A stretch of 64,000 nucleotides of DNA from Bradyrhizobium arachidis (GTDB taxonomy: Bacteria; Pseudomonadota; Alphaproteobacteria; Rhizobiales; Xanthobacteraceae): contig NZ_CP030050.1 of the NCBI RefSeq assembly GCF_015291705.1, forward strand, positions 5,580,001 through 5,644,000. Reading direction: 5' to 3'. The notes below the pieces were generated by a model, which saw nothing but the letters and a program-made list of their open reading frames with translations, did not search any database and had not been told where the DNA came from. The stretch's first letter is position 1. The number at the start of each line of letters is the position of its first letter. Below, in pieces: positions 1 through 10,439 of this stretch. Made by a program: the position numbers and the translations under genes.

Positions 1-33
1 CTACTTTGCATGGGGTTGTTTTTCGAAATTTGA
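1..33. repeat. dispersed repeat fragment at the window edge
   Basis: The reverse complement of bases 1-24 matches 15660-15683 with one mismatch, and similarity continues for about nine more bases (TCAAA..T...GAAAAAC). Two copies in one window, both in non-coding DNA beside a gene end, indicate a dispersed non-coding repeat. No gene is visible in bases 1-201; 114-122 and 145-153 (ATCGCCCGC / GCGGGCGAT) form a 9-bp stem downstream of the LysM gene, without a T-run. Confidence 0.6.
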
Positions 34-201
34 TTTTCCGCTCGCAAAAGACTCAGTGAGCCATGGTTCGAGGCAACATCTCGGCTTGGCGACCGCCGCC
101 TCTGGAATAGTGGATCGCCCGCTCGAGTGCGCAATGCGCACAAGGCGGGCGATGACAGCATATTTGTGGTGATTGCGCGCCCGACTCCGTGGGCCCTTGC
201 C

Positions 202-1587
202 TCACGCCCCGTTCAGGAATTGAAGCGGGTCAACCGGGCTCGATCCCTTGCGGATCTCGAAGTGGAGCTGCGGCGACGCCACCTCACCGGATTGACCCGA
301 CTTGGCAATGACCTGACCGCGCTTGATGGTGTCACCGCGCTTCACCAACAGCTCACTCGCATGGGCATATGCGGTGACGTAGCCGTTGGAGTGCCGAACC
401 AGGACCAGATTGCCGTAACCTTTCAGCTCGTTGCCGGAATAGGCAACGACGCCGTCTTCAGCCGCCTTGACCGGGGTGCCCTCGGGCACCGCGAGATTGA
501 TGCCGTCATTGGATTTGCCGTTAGTCTTGGCGCCATAGGTCGTGACCACCTTGCCGCGCACCGGCCAGCGGAAGGTCGGCAGCGCGCCGGTGGCTTCCGC
601 AGCCTTCGCCGGCGTCTCGACGGGCTTCTCTTCGACATTGGTAGCCTGGGCCAGACGCGCGCTCTGCACGGGAGCGGCAGCCGCCATTTTGGTCGCCGGA
701 ACGGGAGCGGCCGCGACGGGCTGGAGCGTGCCCGCAACCGGCGCAGCCGCGACGGGGGCCGGAGCAACCGGCGCGGCAACCGCGACGGTCTTGGCGCCGG
801 GCACGTTCAGCTTGGTGCCGAGCTTGAGCTTGGCCGACGGCTCGAGGCCGTTGGCGCGGGCGAGCTCGGTCGCCGAGATGTGGTTCTTGCGGGCGATGCT
901 GGCGAGCGTGTCGCCGCGATTGACGAAGTGGATGCTCGGCGGCGCGGCGACGGCCGCAACGGGCTTGGCAGCAGGCGCCATCGCCGGAGCCGCCGCGACC
1001 GCAGCAGGCGCCGGTGCAGCCGCCGTGGCCGGATGCGGAATGATCAGCTGCTGACCCGGCGAAAGCGCGCGCGGGCCCTTGTAACCGTTGGCGGCGAGGA
1101 TCGCCTGCGGCGTGACGTGATACCGCTTGGCGAGCACGTCGAGCGTGTCGCTGGTGCCGACGATGATCTTGGTCCCGCCGGCCGGCTGGGCTGCCGCGAC
1201 CGAGCGCGGCGGCACGGTGGCGGTGGTCTCGAGGTGGGGCTGTGCCGGGGGTGCATAGGAGCTGACACCCCGCCCGCCTCCGGACACGCCCCCACCCGAT
1301 GTGACGGGATAGGATTGCGGTGCGGACACGGCCGGCGGCGGCAAAGGCTGCGACTGGTAGTAGCCGGGCTGGGTCTGAGGCCGCGCATATTGCGGCAGCT
1401 CACGCTGCGGCGGCGGGGCCTGCTGCACCGAACCGGTCTGCTCAGACGAGAAGGGATTGGAGAAGTTCGATTGGGACAGCCGCGACGACATGTCGGCGCT
1501 GCACCCTGCGAAGCTGAAGGAAATCAGCGCCAGCACCGCGACCTGCGGCACGCGGCGCGAGTAAAGCAACTCGGCGACGACAGACAT
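202..1587 (-). CDS. LysM/LytM (M23-like) lipoprotein, probable NlpD/DipM-type amidase activator
   Basis: 461 aa. The N-terminus has a hydrophobic stretch ending in a lipobox (SFAGC, Cys29), so an outer-membrane or periplasmic lipoprotein is expected. Two LysM domains lie at about residues 140-184 and 217-262, separated by Ala/Pro-rich linkers, and a C-terminal peptidase M23 (LytM) domain spans about 340-455. The usual first zinc-ligand motif HxGxD reads NDGIN here, while YAHAS and LHFE are kept. This pattern fits zinc-less LytM factors (EnvC, NlpD, DipM) that activate amidases at the septum rather than cutting peptidoglycan. It sits downstream of pcm and surE on the same strand, a common order in Proteobacteria. 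Family certain; lack of catalysis is inferred. Confidence 0.9.
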   Translation of the reverse strand: MSVVAELLYSRRVPQVAVLALISFSFAGCSADMSSRLSQSNFSNPFSSEQTGSVQQAPPPQRELPQYARPQTQPGYYQSQPLPPPAVSAPQSYPVTSGGGVSGGGRGVSSYAPPAQPHLETTATVPPRSVAAAQPAGGTKIIVGTSDTLDVLAKRYHVTPQAILAANGYKGPRALSPGQQLIIPHPATAAAPAPAAVAAAPAMAPAAKPVAAVAAPPSIHFVNRGDTLASIARKNHISATELARANGLEPSAKLKLGTKLNVPGAKTVAVAAPVAPAPVAAAPVAGTLQPVAAAPVPATKMAAAAPVQSARLAQATNVEEKPVETPAKAAEATGALPTFRWPVRGKVVTTYGAKTNGKSNDGINLAVPEGTPVKAAEDGVVAYSGNELKGYGNLVLVRHSNGYVTAYAHASELLVKRGDTIKRGQVIAKSGQSGEVASPQLHFEIRKGSSPVDPLQFLNGA

Positions 1588-1696
1588 GGTTACTCACTCG
1601 TACGCAACAGAACTGGTCTTTTAAGTAAACACCCGCCGAGTAAATAACGGCTTAACCCTCCCAATAAGATGTTGGCAGCACAGCCGATCCGGAATT

Positions 1697-2347
1697 CTAC
1701 AGCTCCCGCGCCACGCCCGGCAGCGCGGGCACGAAGCGCACCTCGACGAGTTCCCTGCGCTCGATCCCCGCTTCGGTCCGGGTCAGCCGGATCAGGGTCT
1801 GCACACCCTGATGCGGGCCGACCGGGGCGATCAGGATGCCGCCGACCTCGAGCCGCTCGACCAGATTCTCCGGAAGCTGCTCCACCGCAGCGGTGACGAT
1901 GATGCGATCGAACGGGCCGATATTGGGCGGCAGGTTGAGACCGTCGCCGAGCATCACCTCGACATTGTGACAGCCGAGCTTTTCGAGCCTGGCGCGCGCC
2001 GTGTCGGCAAGCCTGCGATAGCGCTCGACCGTCAGCACCTGCCCTGCGAGCCGCGACAGCACCGCGGCCTGGTAGCCGGAGCCGGCGCCGATCTCGAGCA
2101 CGCGGTGCTGCTTCTGGAGCTGGAGCTGCTCGGTCATGTAGGCGACGACGAAGGGCTGGCTGATGGTCTGCCCGCAGGCGATCGGCAGCGCGCTGTCGCG
2201 ATAGGCCCCCTCGCGATCGGCCTCATCGACGAACTCGTCGCGCGGCACCTCCTCCATGGTCCGCAGCACCGCCTGATCGCTGATGCCCCGACGCCTCAGC
2301 GTGAGCTGAAACATCATCTTTTCCGGCGGGTGCTGATTGGGGGTCAT
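1697..2347 (-). CDS. pcm: protein-L-isoaspartate O-methyltransferase
   Basis: 216 aa, typical family length. It transfers a methyl group from S-adenosylmethionine to L-isoaspartyl residues in damaged proteins, starting their repair. Visible signatures are the substrate-side segment [13 protein letters not shown] and the SAM-binding motif [19 protein letters not shown] near residues 85-105, followed by the acidic VTAAVEQLP region. It lies between surE (upstream, with the response regulator gene in between on the other strand) and the LysM/LytM lipoprotein gene. The surE-pcm-nlpD association is widespread, so the assignment is firm. Confidence 0.95.
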   Translation of the reverse strand: MTPNQHPPEKMMFQLTLRRRGISDQAVLRTMEEVPRDEFVDEADREGAYRDSALPIACGQTISQPFVVAYMTEQLQLQKQHRVLEIGAGSGYQAAVLSRLAGQVLTVERYRRLADTARARLEKLGCHNVEVMLGDGLNLPPNIGPFDRIIVTAAVEQLPENLVERLEVGGILIAPVGPHQGVQTLIRLTRTEAGIERRELVEVRFVPALPGVAREL

Positions 2348-2588
2348 CGCTATTTGTATCGTCTCGTCAGGTCCGGATCGTCGCGCCCATTGCTAAGACC
2401 CGCGCCAAGAATCTTGTTCCTGCTCAGGAACCCATGATAGCTTTTTTGCTGGAGTATTTGACCACAAATTGGCTTGCATAGGCCTGACCGCAAAGGCCAT
2501 TTTCAGGCGTCCGTTCGCCGAAACGCGCATTGCGTCGATTCGCGTTATCTGCGAACGTTTTCTGCAAATGGGCAAGGACTGAACGACA

Positions 2589-2960
2589 ATGACTGCGACA
2601 GGGCTTTCGGGCCGCTCTGTATTCCTCGTCGAGGACGAGGTGATGATCAGGATGATGGTCGCGGACATGCTCGAAGAGCTCGGTTACAAGGTCGCCGCCG
2701 AGGCCGGCGATATCACCGAAGCCATGCGGCTCGCCCAGGCGACCGAGTTCGACATCGCCATTCTCGACGTCAACGTCAACGGGAAGGTCATCTCGCCGGT
2801 CGCGGACCTCATCAAGGCGAAGGGCTGCCCGTTCATCTTCGCCACCGGCTACGGCTCCTCCGGCCTGCCCGAGCAGTACCGCGATCGCCCGGCGCTGCAG
2901 AAGCCGTTCCAGCTCGACGCGCTCGGCAAGACCATCGAAGCCGCGCTTCGCGGCGGCTAG
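2589..2960 (+). CDS. single-domain response regulator, FATGUY-like
   Basis: 123 aa consisting only of a receiver domain. The acidic pocket (VEDE, residues 14-17), phosphoacceptor Asp60 in ILDVNVNG and conserved Lys105 in LQKPF are all present. The segment FATGYGSSGLP matches the FATGUY motif of stand-alone receivers tied to the alphaproteobacterial general stress response (SdrG and Mrr are characterised examples). There is no output domain, so it should act by phosphotransfer or protein contact. Its gene is inserted between surE and pcm on the opposite strand and ends 3 bases before the surE stop codon, convergently. The partner kinase is not in sight. Confidence 0.85.
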   Translation: MTATGLSGRSVFLVEDEVMIRMMVADMLEELGYKVAAEAGDITEAMRLAQATEFDIAILDVNVNGKVISPVADLIKAKGCPFIFATGYGSSGLPEQYRDRPALQKPFQLDALGKTIEAALRGG

Positions 2961-2963
2961 CCG

Positions 2964-3731
2964 CTATTTCAGCGTCGCGCTCAGCGCTTCGGAAAACGCC
3001 TCATTGGTGCGGTCGAGCCGGAGCGGGGTGACCGAGACGTAGCGCTCGCGAAGTGCCGCGAGATCGGTGCCGTCCGCCGGCGTGTCCATCATCGCCGCGC
3101 GCTCGAAGCCGATCCAGAAATAGGGATTGCCGCGGCCGTCCCTGCGCTCGTCGATCCTGAGGAAGCCGAGATTGCGCTTGCCCTGGCGCGTGACGCGGAT
3201 GCCCAGCACATCCTCCGGCGCGCAGGACGGGAAATTGACGTTGATGACGGTGTCCTTGGGGATGCCGGCGGCGATCACCTTGCGCAGGATGTCCGGGCCG
3301 AACTTGCGCGCGGTGTCCCACGGCGGCCGTTCGCGCGTCTCGACGCTGAACTCCTGCGACAGCGCGAATGACGGCAGCCCCAGGATGGTGCCTTCGAGCG
3401 CACCGGCAATGGTGCCGGAATAGACCACGTCCTCGGCGACGTTACGGCCCTTGTTGACGCCCGACAACACAAGGTCCGGCGGCTTGGTGCCGAGGATATG
3501 CCGCGCGCCCATGATGACGCAGTCGGTCGGCGTGCCGCGCACGGCGAAGTGCCGCGGGCCGACCTCGCGCAGGCGCAAGGGGTCGTTCAGCGATAGCGAA
3601 TGCGACACCCCGGACTGGTCGAGCTCGGGCGCGACGACCCAGACGTCATCGGACAGCGCCTGCGCGATCTCCTCCACGACCTTGAGGCCGGGGGCATGGA
3701 TACCGTCGTCATTGGTGCAGAGAATGCGCAT
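2964..3731 (-). CDS. surE: 5'/3'-nucleotidase SurE
   Basis: 255 aa, normal length. SurE is a metal-dependent phosphatase acting on nucleoside 5'- and 3'-monophosphates and short polyphosphate. The N-terminus MRILCTNDDGIHAPGL carries the metal-binding Asp pair; the further conserved segments SGVSHSLS, GTPTDCV and LVLSGVNKGRNVAEDVVYSGT are intact. It lies in the serS-surE-pcm order usual in Rhizobiales. The start is the only in-frame ATG that keeps the canonical N-terminus. Confidence 0.96.
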   Translation of the reverse strand: MRILCTNDDGIHAPGLKVVEEIAQALSDDVWVVAPELDQSGVSHSLSLNDPLRLREVGPRHFAVRGTPTDCVIMGARHILGTKPPDLVLSGVNKGRNVAEDVVYSGTIAGALEGTILGLPSFALSQEFSVETRERPPWDTARKFGPDILRKVIAAGIPKDTVINVNFPSCAPEDVLGIRVTRQGKRNLGFLRIDERRDGRGNPYFWIGFERAAMMDTPADGTDLAALRERYVSVTPLRLDRTNEAFSEALSATLK

Positions 3732-3833
3732 GCGAAAGGTCGTTTCCTGAAGCTTGGTCCGAGCCGTCTTAACCGGCTATGCCCGATCAGGCAAACCGGG
3801 CAGCCTGGGCGCATCCGGTTCCCGGACCGCCGG

Positions 3834-4196
3834 CTACCGGCGGATGCGCCATTGCGGCAGGAAGCGCGCGAGCCGGCCTTCGGCACGCAGCTTCATCGCC
3901 GGCACGACCGCGCTCACGACGGGAGCGTCGATCACGCCGAGTGCTTCCAGTTGCGCAACGATCGGGTCCGCGCTCGGCGACTGCGGAAAACGTTCGCGTG
4001 CCACCGTCAGCGCCTTGTCGAAATCACCGGCATTGACGCCGGGCTTGGCCCGCCGGCTCCCCACGAGATCGTCGTCCCAGAGCCGCGCGATCTCGATGTC
4101 GAGCACGCCGCGCAGCCGCTGATCGACGGCCTGGATGCCGGCACCCGTCACCGCCCATTGTCTGCCGACCCAGAAAATATCGCGGTGCAAGGCCAT
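3834..4196 (-). CDS. conserved hypothetical protein, rhizobial
   Basis: About 120 aa; I cannot assign a function. The start chosen is the ATG giving MALHRDIFWVGRQW; an ATG six codons upstream (4214) is also possible, and neither has a good ribosome binding site. The chain has a short aromatic N-terminal segment, the acidic stretch LRGVLDIEIARLWDDDL and a helical part containing DFDKALTVARERF. There is no signal peptide or membrane segment. Similar proteins with the start MALHRDI-(Y/F)-W are familiar from Bradyrhizobium, from memory rather than a search. It lies between surE and serS on the same strand. Confidence 0.65.
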   Translation of the reverse strand: MALHRDIFWVGRQWAVTGAGIQAVDQRLRGVLDIEIARLWDDDLVGSRRAKPGVNAGDFDKALTVARERFPQSPSADPIVAQLEALGVIDAPVVSAVVPAMKLRAEGRLARFLPQWRIRR

Positions 4197-4349
4197 GAAC
4201 GGTCGGGTTCGCATTGTCGGGTGGCCGGCAGGATAACCAGCCGCCCGATCTTCGCAACCAAACGTTTCTCTGGTTTCAGGCGAGCAACGCGCAATTCTTG
4301 CTTGACGCCTTTTCTTTGCGCGAGGCGGTATCCACTTCGCGCGACGACG

Positions 4350-5882
<1,533 letters not shown>

Positions 5883-5922
5883 ATCATGGGCTGAGCAGCG
5901 ACATCATAGAGCGAAAGTGCCC

Positions 5923-6735
5923 CTACTCGGCCGGATTGGCCGGCGTCGACACGTCGGTGCCGGTCGCGGCCTGCGAAGCCGCCGCCTTCTTCTCCACCAT
6001 CCCCACCGCGATGATCGAGCCCTCGTAGAGCGCCAGCAGGGGAATCGCGAGCGAGCACTGGCTGAGCACGTCGGGCGGGGTCAGCACGGCCGCGATCACG
6101 AAGGCGATGACGATGAAATAGCGGCGCTTCTCGCGCAGCATCTTCGAGGTGATGATGCCGACGCGGCCGAGCAGCGTCAGGATCACCGGAAGCTGGAAGG
6201 CGATGCCGAAGGCGAAGATCAGCGACATCATCAGCGACAGATATTCGCCGACCTTGGGCAAGAGCTGGATCTGCGCAGTCTCGTCGCTGCCGGCCTGCTG
6301 CATGCCGAGCGAGAAGCGGACCAGCATCGGCAGCACCACGAAATAGACCAGCGCCGCGCCCAGCACGAAGAAGAACGGGGTCGCAACCAGATACGGCAGG
6401 AAGGCCTGCTTCTCGTGCTTGTAAAGCCCTGGCGCCACGAACTTGTAGATCTGCGTGGCGACGATCGGGAACGAGATGAAGCCGGCGCCGAACAGCGCAA
6501 GCTTCAGCTGCGTGATGAAATATTCCAGCAGCGCGGTGTAGATGAACTTGGAATTCTCGGGCCCTGCGACCCACACGAACGGCCAGACCAGCACGTTGTA
6601 GATCTGCTTGGCGAAGAAGAAGCAGAAGATGAAAGCCACGCCAAAGCCGAGCAGCGCCTTGATCAGCCGCGAGCGCAGCTCGATCAGATGGTCCATCAGC
6701 GGGGCTTTGCTGGCCTCGATATCGGCGTCGGTCAT
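5923..6735 (-). CDS. tatC: Sec-independent protein translocase TatC
   Basis: 270 aa polytopic inner-membrane protein; with TatB it forms the receptor for twin-arginine signal peptides. Six hydrophobic segments are visible, starting with [20 protein letters not shown]. The conserved N-terminal [16 protein letters not shown] and the loop [19 protein letters not shown] with its Glu are typical. The start overlaps the tatB stop by 4 bases, implying translational coupling. The C-terminal tail is Ala/Thr-rich and poorly conserved. Confidence 0.97.
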   Translation of the reverse strand: MTDADIEASKAPLMDHLIELRSRLIKALLGFGVAFIFCFFFAKQIYNVLVWPFVWVAGPENSKFIYTALLEYFITQLKLALFGAGFISFPIVATQIYKFVAPGLYKHEKQAFLPYLVATPFFFVLGAALVYFVVLPMLVRFSLGMQQAGSDETAQIQLLPKVGEYLSLMMSLIFAFGIAFQLPVILTLLGRVGIITSKMLREKRRYFIVIAFVIAAVLTPPDVLSQCSLAIPLLALYEGSIIAVGMVEKKAAASQAATGTDVSTPANPAE

Positions 6736-7262
6736 GACGCTTTGGCGTCCTTGATCGCCTCGGGTGGCGCAGTGTCCTGAGTGACCGGGGTCTGGGCGGC
6801 CTGTGCCTGCTCGACCTCACGGGTGATCGCGAGCGGCTCGTTCACGGCCGCATGCACCTCGGCTTCCACGAAGGTCTCGGGCGTCGGGGCCTCCGGTGTG
6901 GTTGGCGTCGCCGGCGCCTCACTTGAAGTCGCCGGCGGCTCGACAGCAGTCGTCGTCGACGTCTCGGCCGGCTTGTCCAGCGCATCGACACGGAGCGCGT
7001 CGCTGACGTCCTTCTGGAGCGAGGTCAGCGGATTGAACCCGGTGGCTGCTTCCTTGACCTCGTCAAAGCTCTTCTTGAGGTCGGCCATTTCGGCCTCGCG
7101 CATCGCTTCCTGGAACTGGCCCTGGAATTCGGCGGCCATCTTGCGCGCCTTGCCCATCCACTGCCCGACCATGCGCAGCACGCCCGGCAGCTCTTTCGGG
7201 CCGATGGCGATCAGGGCCACGACCCCGATCAGGACCAGTTCACTCCACCCGATGTCGAACAT
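6732..7262 (-). CDS. tatB: Sec-independent protein translocase TatB
   Basis: 176 aa. One N-terminal membrane helix ([20 protein letters not shown]) is followed by the conserved [10 protein letters not shown] hinge and an amphipathic helix, then a long Glu/Ala/Thr/Pro-rich acidic tail, as in other TatB proteins. It partners TatC in Tat substrate recognition. The gene lies between tatA and tatC; the 88-base gap to tatA is larger than the 4-base overlap with tatC. Confidence 0.95.
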   Translation of the reverse strand: MFDIGWSELVLIGVVALIAIGPKELPGVLRMVGQWMGKARKMAAEFQGQFQEAMREAEMADLKKSFDEVKEAATGFNPLTSLQKDVSDALRVDALDKPAETSTTTAVEPPATSSEAPATPTTPEAPTPETFVEAEVHAAVNEPLAITREVEQAQAAQTPVTQDTAPPEAIKDAKAS

Positions 7263-7350
7263 GAGGTCTTCCGTTCACGCGAGGCCGCTGCCGGCCCAAT
7301 CCCTTGCGCGCAGGATCGGGCCGCTACCCGCGTCTCGCGTGCTCTCTGGC

Positions 7351-7587
7351 TCAGACGGCCTTGCTGCCGACGTCGGAGCGCGCCGCGGTCGGCGCGGCAT
7401 TGTGCTCGATGGACTTGGCCGGCTCGGCGGGCTTGTCGGCAGGCTTGTCGTCGTCCTGCATACCCTTCTTGAACGCCTTGATGCCCTGCGCCACGTCGCC
7501 CATCAGATCCGAAATCTTGCCGCGGCCGAACAGCAGCAGGACCACTGCGATCACCAAGATCCAGTGCCAAATGCTGAGTGAACCCAT
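7351..7587 (-). CDS. tatA: Sec-independent protein translocase TatA
   Basis: 78 aa pore-forming Tat subunit. The start [20 protein letters not shown] is placed at 7587 because a GGAGG ribosome binding site lies 8 bases upstream; the frame is open five codons further. One transmembrane helix, the [20 protein letters not shown] hinge with its amphipathic helix, and a short charged tail are present. It opens the tatABC operon downstream of scpB. Several proteins in this window have possible twin-arginine leaders (MBL hydrolase, Vgb-like protein). Confidence 0.95.
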   Translation of the reverse strand: MGSLSIWHWILVIAVVLLLFGRGKISDLMGDVAQGIKAFKKGMQDDDKPADKPAEPAKSIEHNAAPTAARSDVGSKAV

Positions 7588-7677
7588 CCTGCAACCCTCC
7601 AAACGCGCATGGCCGGGGACCCGGCCGATCTTTACCGAAACCTAGGCTTGGCGGGTGTCAAAAACAAGGACCAAGGC

Positions 7678-7700
7678 AGCGCCAATTCGCTGTTGGCGCT
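7678..7700 (-). terminator. possible terminator hairpin after scpB
   Basis: Perfect 8-base arms AGCGCCAA / TTGGCGCT with a 7-base loop lie 55-77 bases after the scpB stop on the minus strand and upstream of tatA. A T-rich stretch (TTGTTTTTG) follows only about 12 bases later, so intrinsic termination is uncertain. Confidence 0.35.
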
Positions 7701-7754
7701 ACGTAATCTTGCTAGTGTTAACTGGTCGCAGGTAGCCCGCGACGGGCCCGGACA

Positions 7755-8507
7755 TCACTCTTCAGCGCCGCCTTCGCCACCACCCTCATTGCCGCCTTCC
7801 GGCGCTTCGGGCTCGACCGCGGGCGCCAAAGCGAGATCAAGGTCCTCGCCCGGTTCCAGCGGATCTTCGTCCTCACGCAATGCCGGGTCGTCCGACGGCG
7901 TCGGCACGCTGAATCCGGTCGGTAGACGCGAATCCAGCAGGCCGGTGCCCTTCAGCTCTTCCAGGCCCGGCAGATCGCCGAGCTGTTCCAGGGTGAACTG
8001 CGACAGGAAGTCCTCGGTGGTTCCGAAGGTCAGCGGGCGGCCGGGCGTCTTGCGACGGCCGCGCGGCTTGATCCAGCCGGTCTCCAAGAGCACGTCGAGC
8101 GTGCCCTTCGAGGTCACGACGCCGCGGATCTCCTCGATCTCGGCGCGCGTCACCGGCTGGTGGTAGGCGATGATCGCCAGCACCTCGATCGCCGCGCGCG
8201 ACAGGCGGCGCGTCTCGTGGCTCTCGCGCGTCATCAGCCAAGCCAGATCGCCGGCGGTACGGAAGGTCCATTTGTTGGCGACGCGGACGAGGTTCACGCC
8301 GCGCAGGGCATAGTCGGCCTGGAGCTGCTCCAGAGCGGCCTTGACGTCGACGCCCTCGGGCATGCGCTTGGCCAGCGTCGCGGTGTCCAGCGGTTCGCTC
8401 GAGGCGAACAGCAGCGCTTCCAGCAGCCGCAATTCTTCGGGACGTGCCTGGGATTCGTTCTCCATCGGCTCGGCCTCTTCTACCCGCACTTCAGCCAGGC
8501 TTGCCAT
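7755..8507 (-). CDS. scpB: segregation and condensation protein B
   Basis: 250 aa kleisin partner in the SMC-ScpA-ScpB condensin. The winged-helix pair is visible: LRLLEALLFASSEPLD at the N-terminus and IEVLAIIAYHQPVTRAEIEE with the following RGV, then GRRKTPGRPLTFGTTEDFL. A Glu/Pro-rich acidic tail of about 60 residues follows. The ATG at 8507 is preceded by AAGGAG at 8-base spacing, which decides it against the upstream in-frame start. scpA ends 21 bases upstream, so the two are one operon. Confidence 0.95.
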   Translation of the reverse strand: MASLAEVRVEEAEPMENESQARPEELRLLEALLFASSEPLDTATLAKRMPEGVDVKAALEQLQADYALRGVNLVRVANKWTFRTAGDLAWLMTRESHETRRLSRAAIEVLAIIAYHQPVTRAEIEEIRGVVTSKGTLDVLLETGWIKPRGRRKTPGRPLTFGTTEDFLSQFTLEQLGDLPGLEELKGTGLLDSRLPTGFSVPTPSDDPALREDEDPLEPGEDLDLALAPAVEPEAPEGGNEGGGEGGAEE

Positions 8508-8528
8508 GGCAGATTCTCCTTCTTGCAC

Positions 8529-9368
8529 TTAAGCGACCGGCGCATCGGGCGCAGGAGCTGCGTCCGGAACCGGTTTAGGACGCCCTTTTCGGAAATAGAT
8601 GGGCGCAAACGCCTCTTTCTGATTGAGCTCGAGCTGACCTTCGCGCACCAGCTCGAGCGCGGCGGCGAAGCTCGAGGCGAACACGGTGGCGCGCTGCGTG
8701 GGATCAGCGACATGGCGGATCAGGAAGTCGTCGAGAACGCCCCAATCGTCCTGCTCGGTGATGCTGCCGACCAGCCGCTCCAGCGTGGCGCGCGCTTCCG
8801 CGAGCGACCAGACCGTGCGCTTGGCCAGATGCACGCTCGCCAGCACCCGCGACTGGCGCTGCGCGGCATAGGCGGTGAGCAGGTCATAGAGCGTTGCGGT
8901 GTATTTCGGATGCTTGATCTCGGCGATCTGCTCGGGCTCGCCGCGCGGGAAGATGTCGCGCTGCAGTTGCGGCCTGTTCATCAGCCGGTTGGCGGCTTCG
9001 CGAATGGCTTCCAGACGGCGCAGACGGTTGGCGAGCGCCGTCGCCATCTGCTCCGCGCTCGGCCCCTCCGCACTCGGCGGCTCCGGCAGCAGCAGGCGCG
9101 ACTTCAGGAAAGCGAGCCAGGCTGCCATCACGAGGTAGTCGGCGGCAAGCTCCAGCCGGATCTTCCGCGCCGCTTCGATGAAATGGAGGTACTGGTCCGC
9201 CAGCGCCAGGATCGAGATCTTGGCGAGATCGACCTTCTGCTGCCGCGCCAGCGCAAGCAGCAGGTCGAGCGGGCCCTCATAGCCCTCGACGTCCACCACG
9301 AGCGCCGGTTCACCCTCGGCGAGCTCTGCGGGCCGCCCGGTTTCAAACGATAGGATTTCTGCGGTCAT
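8529..9368 (-). CDS. scpA: segregation and condensation protein A
   Basis: 279 aa kleisin that bridges SMC heads for chromosome condensation. The hallmark N-terminal segment GYEGPLDLLLALARQQKVDL and the following ISILALADQYLHFIE are clear; the C-terminal winged helix contains LELVREGQLELNQKEAFAPI. The start codon overlaps the nagZ stop by 4 bases (ATGA), indicating coupling. A short Pro/Ala tail ends the protein. Confidence 0.95.
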   Translation of the reverse strand: MTAEILSFETGRPAELAEGEPALVVDVEGYEGPLDLLLALARQQKVDLAKISILALADQYLHFIEAARKIRLELAADYLVMAAWLAFLKSRLLLPEPPSAEGPSAEQMATALANRLRRLEAIREAANRLMNRPQLQRDIFPRGEPEQIAEIKHPKYTATLYDLLTAYAAQRQSRVLASVHLAKRTVWSLAEARATLERLVGSITEQDDWGVLDDFLIRHVADPTQRATVFASSFAAALELVREGQLELNQKEAFAPIYFRKGRPKPVPDAAPAPDAPVA

Positions 9369-10393
9369 GCGGATGCCGTGTTTGCCCGTGCGATCAATGC
9401 GTCCAGCTCAGTGCGCGCGGCCGTTCGGTCGAACGGCTGCGGCGGCTTGCGTGCGGCGAGCGCGGCGTTCGCCCGCTCCAGCGCCCTGCCCGACAGTTCA
9501 GGTGTCTGACCGGCGACCTCGCGCATCTCCTCGATGTTGCCGTTGCAATGCAGGGCCATGTCGCATCCAGCCGCGAAGATGGCGCGGGTCCGATCGGCGA
9601 TCGTGCCCGCCAGCGCGTTCATCGACACGTCATCACTCATTAACAAACCCTGGAACCCGATTGCGCCGCGAATCACCTGAGCGATCATTGTCGCAGAAGT
9701 CGTCGCCGGATGGGCGGGGTCGACGGCGCTAAACACAACATGTGCAGTCATGGCCATCGACAGGCCCGCCAGCGGCCTGAACGCCGCGAAGTCGGTCCGC
9801 TCGAGTTCGTCCCTGGCCGTGTCGACCGTCGGCAGCTTGAAATGGGTGTCGGCGGTGGCCCGCCCATGGCCGGGAATGTGCTTGAGCACCGGCAGCACGC
9901 CGCCCTGCTCCAGGCCGTCGGTGACCGCGCGGGCGATCGCCGCGACCTTGTCCGGCGAGGTGCCGTAGGCCCGGTTTCCGATGACGGCATCGGCCCCAGG
10001 CACCGGCACATCGGCCAGCGGCAAGCAGTCCACGGTGATGCCGAGATCGGCCAGATCGGCCGCGATCAGGCGGGCACTGAGCCGTGCAGCGGTCAGACCG
10101 AGCGCCGAATCAGTGTCGTACAGGGTCGAGAATACGGCGCCTGGCGGATAGACCGGCCAGTGCGGCGGGCCCAGCCGCTGCACCCGTCCGCCCTCCTGGT
10201 CGATCAGGACGGGGGCGTCAGCGGCGCCTGCAACGGCCCGTAATTCCGCAACTAGCGCAGCAACTTGCGCCGGGGTCGCGACATTGCGCTTGAAGAGGAT
10301 GAAACCCCATGGGCGTTCGCTGCGGATAAACTCCCGCTCGGCGGCGGTCAGTTCCGTTCCGGAAACGCCGGTAATGAAGGCCCGCGTGCTCAT
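9365..10393 (-). CDS. nagZ: beta-N-acetylhexosaminidase NagZ (GH3)
   Basis: 342 aa glycoside hydrolase family 3 enzyme that removes N-acetylglucosamine from 1,6-anhydromuropeptides during wall recycling. The diagnostic loop KHIPGHGRATADTHFKLP is intact, with the His acting as acid/base partner, and the nucleophile Asp lies in MSDDVSMNAL. The substrate-binding IDQEGGRVQRL segment is also present. No signal peptide is seen, consistent with a cytoplasmic enzyme. It sits between the SPOR-domain gene and scpA in the usual rhizobial order. Confidence 0.95.
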   Translation of the reverse strand: MSTRAFITGVSGTELTAAEREFIRSERPWGFILFKRNVATPAQVAALVAELRAVAGAADAPVLIDQEGGRVQRLGPPHWPVYPPGAVFSTLYDTDSALGLTAARLSARLIAADLADLGITVDCLPLADVPVPGADAVIGNRAYGTSPDKVAAIARAVTDGLEQGGVLPVLKHIPGHGRATADTHFKLPTVDTARDELERTDFAAFRPLAGLSMAMTAHVVFSAVDPAHPATTSATMIAQVIRGAIGFQGLLMSDDVSMNALAGTIADRTRAIFAAGCDMALHCNGNIEEMREVAGQTPELSGRALERANAALAARKPPQPFDRTAARTELDALIARANTASA

Positions 10394-10439
10394 AAGGGCC
10401 GATTAACCCTGCCCTGCGAGGGGGTCAAGGAAACGGCCG

